Of a DNA stretch of 64,000 bases, positions 46,401 to 56,943 are shown in pieces. The translations under genes were made by a program, and so were the position numbers. The first letter of the stretch is position 1. Each line of letters starts with the position of its first letter. The stretch is from Lingula anatina (taxonomy: Eukaryota; Brachiopoda; Lingulata; Lingulida; Lingulidae). The stretch spans positions 1,121,863 through 1,185,862 of the forward strand of contig NW_019773514.1 of assembly GCF_001039355.2 (NCBI RefSeq), written 5' to 3'. The notes below the pieces were generated by a model. That model was not told the DNA's origin and made no database searches. It worked only from the letters and a program-made list of their open reading frames with translations.

Positions 46401-49400
46401 TGACAAAAATAATCCCAGTTTAAAAAATTGAGGTCTCCTACAATGACACTTACCATTCATGCAGTCTTCAGTTTCTTCTTAAAAAGTAAAGGCAGTATGC
46501 TCTTGGACAACTTATACACAAATACCACCATAAGAACAACAGCAAGAATAACAGTGAAAGCAAGCACAGCCATGAGGGCTGCGACATCCAGTAAGAAATA
46601 CTGGACCCAGTTCAGTCTGTAAGCTGCTTGTGAGTGAAAGTGACTGGAGCCATTGTGGCGTATGACATAGTTTATCCAATATAACAGTTCATCTTGCCCA
46701 GACATGGGGGTGTCTTTGAGGAGCTCTGAGAGCTTAACAGCATTTTCCTTGAACACTTTATTCTCCAGAACACTGCGTATGGCCATCTCCAGGGTGTCCT
46801 CAGTCAAAGTACTGAAGACCAGTCTCACTCCTACCCCAGCCCTGTCTGTTAGTATTCTGGCGTGGTGATGCTGGTCAAACAGCAGAGGAATGGCGACCAC
46901 AGGGACAGCATGGTACAGCATCTCCCAGGTACTGCTTACTCCACAGTGGCTGATGAACAGTCTGGTGGCAGGATGGGCCAGGAGGTCATTCTGGGGGAAC
47001 CATTCTACCAGGTGGGTGTTACTGCCCAGGGATTTGGGAGGTGTTCCCTTGTAGCGCCACAGAACCTTCTGGGGAAGTTTGGCAAATACTCTGGCAAAAA
47101 GTTCTGCTTTTTCTTCAAGCATGGTTGGAACCAAGGTACCAAAGCTCATGAGAACAATGCCGTGATCAGCCCAGGAGACCAGGTCACTGTAATACTGAGG
47201 CAGAGGTTGGGGTGGTGTCCACAGGAGACCAGGGATGGGTTTGACATGAGGCATGACAGGGCATGGGTAATTAAAAGCAAAATGGACATTGGCTGCAATG
47301 ACCAGCGAAACACGTTCAAAAGCATGTCGCATGTGGGGCCACTTCTCGTTGGGAAAATATTCCCATCTTTTTCTCTCTAAATCTTCTATTTTGTCGTTCA
47401 TCCACTTCATGCCTTCCCAGTGGTCGTAAATGTTTTGGATTCGTTCCCAGAAAGTCATGTGATCTGACAGGCTGCCCAAAGGAAATGGCATGTAAGAGTA
47501 GAAGATGGGCTGGTGGAAGACCCACCACGAGTTCCAGAACCCATAGTTAGAGTAGGCAATGGACGGCACCTGTAAGTATTCATTCAGGAATATCCCTGGA
47601 CCAAAGTTTACAAAATCAAAGAAATAGAGGGAGAAGTTTTCCTGTTTCAGACTCTGAATTAAGGTTTGGTCTCCAAATAAAGCATCACACAGGGTAAACT
47701 CCATGATGTCTGTGTCTCTGAGGAGGGGGATGGCTGGCTGGTCAATGTAGCTGAGAGCAGTGGTCAAGTCCAGCTCTCCGCCTTGGTTGATCCACACCTC
47801 CGGCATTTTGTACCGAATCAAATGCACACTGTCTATATTCCTGCTTGGCTGGTAATGGTCACTGACCAACATACTGACAGAATGATTATTGTCCCTTAGC
47901 AAGATAGCGATTTTCTCTACATTCATGGTTCTTGAGTTAAATATCTGTGAGAATGGGAAAAGAAGTATTTTCTCTCCCTTACAAATATTTAACATTACAA
48001 TCATTAAAGCCATATAAATGTGTGCCCTGCCGTCCATAGTGCAGTATACGGCCCATCCAGGTAAACAAACTACTTCAGTGCTTCTTGTTTACAGTGTCAG
48101 CTCCTCTTTCACTTCAGTGTTAGCTTATATCCCTCTTTAGATAACAAGATAAGGTCAGTAAAGGTCATGCTGGGGTAGCGTTATGTTGGCTGGGTGTACA
48201 GGGACTGGGTCCGGTTACAGAGATTGTGGGGTGAATCACAGTACTATGTATATATACTACTGCCTGATGATGGCTAGGGAATATCAGTTATTTCAGGGGG
48301 GAAATCTGTTGCTACAAATATATATGAGCTAAACATGATTATTATTGTGATTATGAGCAAAAAAGGATTCTTGTACGGGGACTGGGTCAGGTTACAGAGA
48401 TTGTGGGGTGAATCACATTACTATGTATATATATATACTACTGCCTGATGATGGCTAGGGAATATCAGTTATTTCAGGGGGGAAATCTGCTGCTACAAAT
48501 ATATATGAGCTAAACATAGCAAAAAAAGGATTCTTGTATGGGGACTGGGTCAGGTTACAGAGATTGTGGGGTGAATCACAGTACTATGTATATATACTAC
48601 TGCCAGATGATGGTTAGGGAATATCAGTTATTTCAGGGGGGAAATCTGCTGCTACAAATATATATGAGCTAAACATGATTATTATTGTGATTATGAGCAA
48701 AAAAGTATTCTTACGTAAAGCTGAGATCACTATATGATTTCACACACATTATGATTTTAATCTCTTTCTACATGTCATTTGGTAATCATTTCAGAAAACT
48801 GTTTAATAACATCAACAACTGCAGAAGCATGTATCGTTTCAACAAAAATGAAGTTCACACATACTGGTAACAAGCTATAATTTTAAATGCATACAAATTG
48901 TTTTAATTGAAATACATTGGTTTACAACAACAACAAAAGACACCATTCAGTTCTAGTGATCAGTATTGTTTTACATAGAGAAAAATATGTATACGTTTTT
49001 AATGAGCATGTTTCACAAATTTAGCAATTTTTTTAAATTTACATCTGAGACAACAAAACTATAGAATGCACAATTTACTGAAGAAATTTAGGAAAGTGGT
49101 TGACCAACCTACAAAGGAACCCCCACAAAGCTACCTTAACTTCCAGGCAGTGTCAGTTTCAACATAATTCTTTTCCCAGTATTCCCTCTCCTTATGTAAC
49201 AGAACGCATTCAGATCAACACACTAACATATCCACAGATCAAATATGGTGACCCACTAAAAAGCTTGCCACTTAATTCCTGACTAGACACTGAATGAATT
49301 CCCCACGGGTATTACGCAACAAAGCATTCGAGTGGGTCAGTCATATTTGATCTGCGGAACTGCTAGTCAGCTGTTCTGAAATCGCTCATATCCAGCAGAA

Positions 49401-49645
49401 CTTACCTTCTGTGGCTTGACTGGGGGTCCCTGGTCTGTGAGCAGTTTCACCAAATGTGCCTTGTCCTGAAAACCATAGGAAATCCTATGTATTCAACTGT
49501 AGCAGTATAATTATTGACATTTCCAAATATTCACATTAAAATTGATCTTTTCTTTAATCACATTATCTTGTCAATACCCTCTTTAAACCATTAATACGTG
49601 GAACATCATTTACAAAACTGATAAAAGGACTAAGAACCCTGCTCA

Positions 49646-49706
<61 letters not shown>

Positions 49707-51458
49707 TTGGTGAAATTACAGTTAATGCAAGCAGCCATGCACCTGGTTCTGCAAAAAATTATTCTAAAAATGTACATGTGGTCGGTTATTCCTGTGTCAG
49801 CATACATTAAATGAAGTGCTTATCATTATGAATTACAAAATTGTTTAGAAGACAAAGAACATTTCTTAATGTTTTTTTCAGGCCAAAATCATTCATTTAA
49901 TATGTAAAAAAACACAGATACACACGTATGCCTACTTTGTGTTGTCAGAGAAATTTTGCATTTGTAAATTGATGGTGCAAATATTTGAATAGTGACCCAG
50001 TTGTACCTAAAAATCCTCTATTATATAGCTCTGAAACCAAATGCAATCCAAAGCAACTATCTTAACAAGAATTATGATCATCAAAATTAGAATCTAAGTA
50101 TGATGTATAAAAGAAACAAAATTAATGCACAATTTAGCCATATCATAAGGTACTGAGTCAAGATAATGAAAACTGTTACCAACCTTGGACTTTTTGAAAA
50201 ATTCATTTTTCAGTAACTGTTTTGCTGTTGGTCTGGAAAAGCAAAATATTGTGTTAGACCAGCCCATGAGCACATACATGTATATTCAAATCAGTTTGTA
50301 ACAATTAAATGCTACATCATGAAAAATATCTATTTAAAGATATTAATCAAAAAGAACTAATACATTACTTGTTTTTGCAGGCAATTCATACATTTACACT
50401 GACTACCTTTACTGCACTCATCTGTAACCTTCTCAGTACATTTGACCATCATTTTTGTACTTAGTTTCTGCCTTTAATAAAACAGCACTGTAATTTCTAA
50501 ATGACTCAGAGCTAGTAATTCTATTAAAAGTTGACAGTTAACCTTTTCTCTGGTTCCTTTTTAAGGCACTCAGCTATCATCTTGCGAAACAGTTTGCCAT
50601 AGTTTTTATACTGGTCCTTGTCCTCAGCCGCTGAGTCTATGTTTGGCGGCTCATTCTGCAGGGTCAGCATTAAAACCTACACACAATATTCAGATCAAAA
50701 CATCAGCATTAAAACCTACACACAACATTGGATCAAAACATCAGCATTAAAACCTACACACAGCATTGGATCAAAACATCAGCATTAAAACCTACACATA
50801 GCATTGGATCAAAACATCAGCATTAAAACCTACACACAACATTGGATCAAAACATCAGCATTAAAACCTACACACAACATTCAGATCAAAAGAAACAATT
50901 ATTCATTATTGTGACAGTGTTGTGCATCTTGTAATATTTGTTAGATGAAATAACATGTTTTCAGACAATTACTGAAAAACAAGTTTTAAAAGTTTAATAA
51001 AAGTATTAAGAAAATTACAGACCATGTGTTTTTCTGAACATATATGTGTATAAAATAATAAATTATCAGCACATTTGTGATTATTCCACCAGGGGTCGAC
51101 ATAAATTTTTTCACTTGTTTGCTACTGAATGCAACCAGGCCCAATGGTTAGGTTGCTGTACCAGATTTTAAAAATTGCTGGGAGGGAAGGGGGCTTACCA
51201 AGCATTTAATGAAATACTTTTTATTATTAACTGACACTCCAATTTCAAAAAGAATTCCAAATAAAAGTTTCTCTGCTTTTTTTTTTCACAAAAGAAAACT
51301 TAATGTATATTAATATTCTATTCTTATCTTATAATTTACACAAACAACTACTGTACAGAGGAGGTTTACTGCCTTGATGTCTACTCTCACACTGCACTAT
51401 AGAACATATCCTGGTACTTTACCAGATATACATATTACAGGACACACCCACGCATACA

Positions 51459-51504
<46 letters not shown>

Positions 51505-51850
51505 CATGCACACACACACACATGCCGATACACACACGCGCATGCACACACACACATACACACTACAGCATGGACTAACCTTCATAGGAGGAAACTTATG
51601 ATAAGGAGCAGTTCCCGTGGCCAGCTCTATCGCTGTTATACCAAAACTCCAGATATCTGCCTTGAAATCATAACCCGTCACCTGAGAATATAAACAAAAA
51701 TGATTATTATTGACATATACTTTTTATACTGTTACATGAATTTACTTCTCAGTAGTTCCTTGAAGTGTTTGTAGTTTTAGGTGCAGCTTTTAGTGCCAGT
51801 ATTTTTATTTTTCAATTTTTATGGAATTTTCCATGTAAAATTTTATTTAT

Positions 51851-51888
<38 letters not shown>

Positions 51889-54295
51889 GTTGTTGTTGTT
51901 GTTGTTGTTATTGTTGTTATTTTACTTGCAGGCCATCCTGAAATATCTATCTAAACAAAAGTGTTGACAGTAATTCCCAGATATCTCAGTGGTGTGTCAG
52001 TGGGAGATCTGCCACCAAGCGCCACTGTTGTTCCAACTGGCACATTTACATTTTAGCCAAGTCACCAAAAAAACACGTGAAATAGTCAAATTATGGTTTA
52101 AATCAAATACAATAATAACATCACCTCCCCTAAAAATTCATATGCAACTATAATCCTGATGTACTTACAAGAAAACAAATGTTTTGTGATTGACCAGACC
52201 TTTAACCCCTCACCTGTTCCATAACTTCCGGAGCCATCCAACATGGCGTCCCCACAAAAGTGTGCCTCACAGTGTCCCGTGACAAATCCTTCCCTGTGGC
52301 CAGCCATGCGCTGACGCCAAAATCTGAATAGCACATATAAATAATCAGATTTCTACCACTGTCTAAATGTTCAGAAAAAATTCTTAGCAATTAAGCAAAC
52401 TGTATCTGGTTAGAGCTATGAAATATTCTCTTTTATACCAGCAGAAGTGGCTTATTTTTTTTGTCATTCAATGTTCTAAATATTACCAAATTCACAAATC
52501 GGTTCTCTCTCATGAAAAAACAAATAGACAATGCTTGTCTTCTGTGTAATATTAAAGTAATTCTGTAGCATATAGACTGGACCTGCTATCCTGACAGAGC
52601 CGTCTGCCCCCAGTAGGATATTCCCTGCCTTGATATCACGATGGATTTGGCCATTGTTGTGGAAGTACTCCAGCCCCTTTAACACCTCCTTTAATACTGT
52701 TGCTATGGTAACCTCATCCAGGACGCCATTTTTACAGGCTCCGCCTCGCATTCGTTGTTTTATAATGTCAAGGAGAGATCCTAAGACACAGTGATATATA
52801 GTTGTTATCATTTATTGATAAATAGTCTGTTTAAAATGATTTCAGAATGAAGGTTTGTTTCTAAAGGTAATCATAACCCTAATCATAATCAACTAAAAAT
52901 TAAACTGAAATATGGAATTTAGCTGGTGGGGAAAACAAAGAAGATATCTCTGTGAAAACTTTGTTGGAAAAAAATCCAGCTGCCGATCTTCCATTGATCT
53001 ACATCATGACAGTACACATAATCTCCACAAAAATTTGAAGGAAGAATATTTTTGTAAGTTTTATGGCAGAGTGTGGGCCACACAGTTTACATGAACAGAT
53101 ACACTGTGCTACAGACATCTCATCAATACATCATATTATCTTTATGAAGGTCATCCCCTTGTCATCCTGATCCACTTGAATAACAACCAAAGTTCTATCA
53201 ACACAAACTCCTGCATTCATAATGTCAATAACTGCTAAGATATACAGTGGAACTGAAAAGTATTACTGCAACACATCATCATTATCACTTCATTATATAT
53301 TTCTTGGGTTATGATCATTTTAAATATACTTGCAGTGAACTAATATACATCCAACCAAACACATAGAAAAGATATATGTACAACAGCTCTAGTATACAAA
53401 ATTCATGATATATGTGTGAAGAGTATCACTAGATGTCTATGGTATATAGTGATATAGGTCTTTGTAGCAGCTGTTGAACAAATTAACCTAGCTCCACTAA
53501 GGCTGAGGTAGCTGAGGTGCTGCCCCTGACTTCACCTTCCACTCACCTCTCTCAGGTCAGTACACTTCACTCTTCAACTACATAACCATTAACATATATA
53601 CCCAGAACATCTGTCTGATATTATATCATATTAATATTAATCTTATATCTCTTTAAAGCAAAGGCAAAACTATATTATAAAACAAAACAGATGTTTTCTT
53701 TGACCACTTTATTCAAATGTCTACTTAAAAGGCAAAACAGGTAAAAGTACATACAGTAACCAAGGTAAAGGGGTGAAGCAAAATTAAATATGCAAGGGAG
53801 AATTATAGAACTATGAACTACTGATTAAAGTTGTCATGATATTTCTAATGACAAATCATTGTTGGAAAAGGATCAATTTGTTTCTAATTTCCTCTAGCTA
53901 TTGAAAATCATCTTCCAAATTTGTTTAATAAACAAGCTATAGATTCAACTTGGCCATTATTGCCAAACTGGTATTATCTAGCTATCCACATCAAACCCTC
54001 TGCAATCTGTTTCAAATATTCCTTGATATACAGGTCACCTACAGTACTTTTGGTGAACTTTCCAGACATAAATTACAGACAAATTATCACCATATATATC
54101 CTACACAGCACTATTTGTAATGGATATGGACACCTTGCCAGTACGCACTACCTGGCCTTGCTGATTACTGCCACTTCTGTGCAGTTTGCCACAAGGTTGC
54201 CTAGCAACAGAGAAAGCAAAGCAGCCAATCACTGGTGCTAAATGGTCATGTAATGCAAGTAATGCAAAATGGTTGTATGTGGCTTGCAAACAAAC

Positions 54296-54343
<48 letters not shown>

Positions 54344-55737
54344 TAACTTGATCAAGTGATTATTAATATGTTCATGAAGCACAAGAAAACTTTTAAAGAA
54401 TTTGCAAATTTATGATAAAAACTTGCCCTTAATTGCACCACCTGTTGAAAGAGCACTGGGCACCTTATAGCCTGGAGGTAGAATGTAATTTCTGGCCAAT
54501 TATTTTTAACACTGCCATGTAGCTGTCATATTCCCCATGGAGGTAAAAAACTGTTACAATTCCTTCTATATAAAATCTTTGCTCGTCCAGACTATTGTTG
54601 GTCATTTTGGGAAGCAGATTATTAACAAGATGGTATGTGTTTTTTAATTTACAGGTATGTTGGAGATAAGACAGGAAAGAAAAGGACTGCTATTGAGAGC
54701 CTTCCTGAACTGATGGCTTACGCTGAAGACAGGTTTGAGTTGTTGTTGGAAATGTTGGAGGGAGAGATTGAAAGAAAGGAAATCAGTCAGGTCAGTGATT
54801 CTTTTTATTCAGTGGCAGGACATTGACATCTCACGATCTTAAGTTATCTATATTTTCTTTTTATATTTTTAAGAGCTTATTCCTGTAAATTAAATTCAAA
54901 TGTTTTTGTATGTATACGCATATGAAGATACACTAATGAGAAGGTATAATATACAGACAAACTTGTTAGCCAATATTGAAACTCTATGGATCTTTTAGAA
55001 TCAAAGAATGTTACTGTTGACATAACAGAACCCAAGATATGTTTTACTAATGTCATAATATTCTGTTATGGCCAAAATTAAATTTTGCCATTACGTTCCA
55101 TGCATATTTTCAGTTGTTTGTTTTTTACAGGTGTACACTGTACTTCAGCAACTGCCAGTGATAGATGTGAAGATGACAGTCAGAGGTTGGTGGGAGGGTG
55201 AAACTGGACAGGTGGAAAAGATGGTGCCAATGTCTCATAAAGGTAGTAATTCTTTTTTATTTACATGTATAGTCCTTTTGGGTATAAAAACTCAATCATA
55301 GAGTCACAGGACTTATGATGCTGATATGAGGAGGTTTCTGACTGTTGTTTGACATGTAAACTTGTTTGCAAGGAGAAGAAGGAAGACTGTCTGAGTCAAC
55401 ATCTGGAAGGTTTTCAGAGCCAATTTGGCCAATTTTTGTTACACATATGATACATGTAGCTTCACAATTAAAAAAGTTAGAGGTATTTTTATTTGATCCT
55501 GTAAGTTAACTGGACATATCTTTTGAGGAAGTATACAGCTTTTGATAATAAACAAGTTGAATTAGGCANGGACACCTTGCCAGTACGCACTACCTGGCCT
55601 TGCTGATTACTGCCACTTCTGTGCAGTTTGCCACAAGGTTGCCTAGCAACAGAGAAAGCAAAGCAGCCAATCACTGGTGCTAAATGGTCATGTAATGCAA
55701 GTAATGCAAAATGGTTGTATGTGGCTTGCAAACAAAC

Positions 55738-55788
<51 letters not shown>

Positions 55789-56879
55789 TGACAAGACTCT
55801 GGTAACTATGTACCCCTTAACATATTCTATAATAAAAGTCATGACATAACAATGTTAATTCTTGGCACTTTAAGGCACACAAGCATGCACATAGAGTAAA
55901 TAATGATTCTGCTCTTAAAGTCCACATGTGATGGCAGTTTTCCAGGGCAGAATACTCTGCTTTGTTGTGTGTGATCTTTGGCTCACACTTACAGTGTCTG
56001 AGGTCACACTGGATTAGCTTTCATGTCTCGGTGCAATGGTAGACACTTCAATAAAGTCTGAAATGCTGGTTACTAAGACATCATATTATTTAAGAAATAT
56101 ACCTGGCTAATTATCATCATTCATAACTTATATAAACCTGAGGGAAAATATCAGTTAACTAAATTAAATTACTGAAAGTAATATGTTTGAGAGATCCAAG
56201 TACAATATCTTTTGTCCATCAATTACGTTAAAACATTCATTACTGCTTATTTGGTGATACTACGTAACAATGTATTTCCCCTGACTTAGGATAAGACCAA
56301 CAATAAACCAGAGTGTCCTAATGACCTTGGTGCATGCAATCAATGTAAAAGAACTAGAAAATTGATTGTTTAGTACTAGTAACCTCAGTGAGAACAACAC
56401 TGAGAAAGCCTCACCACATGGTACAACCAACGACCTGAATATTAATTCTTCAACTGCCAGCTACTACAGGTAACAGCACAAGAAAATAAAATCCAACTTA
56501 TCTAAATGTTATTAATTTTGTTGCTCAATTGTACACAGCAACATAATTTACATAAAAACCTATGCCATAACTGTATTTTTTCTTTGGCTTCATCTGCATC
56601 ACTGAATGCTACTCACAATTACCTATTACTGTGCAGAACATTTGCATTCTTTACCTACAGTATACACATTTGAGTAAAAATTCACAGTAAGTCATACAGC
56701 AGAGAATGCTGTGATTGTGGTAGTGTCTTGACAACAGGCAACAACACAAGAAAACTTATAAATAATATCATCATTCATCTTGCTGCCATTTAAATAATTG
56801 GTGTGCTGGAAGCTTCCTTTGCGACGAGGTGTGAGGTGGAAATAGGGGACATATTAAACACAGCATGAGAGAGAGAGAG

Positions 56880-56943
<64 letters not shown>

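Noticed and set aside
46862-47380. 172-codon open frame on the plus strand
   Set aside because: It is the antisense shadow of the UGT coding region.
54101-54382. Open frames shared by both copies of the 210-bp repeat (54.1 and 55.6 kb)
   Set aside because: They cross the GA microsatellite and differ only at the misjoined ends. No splice or domain support.
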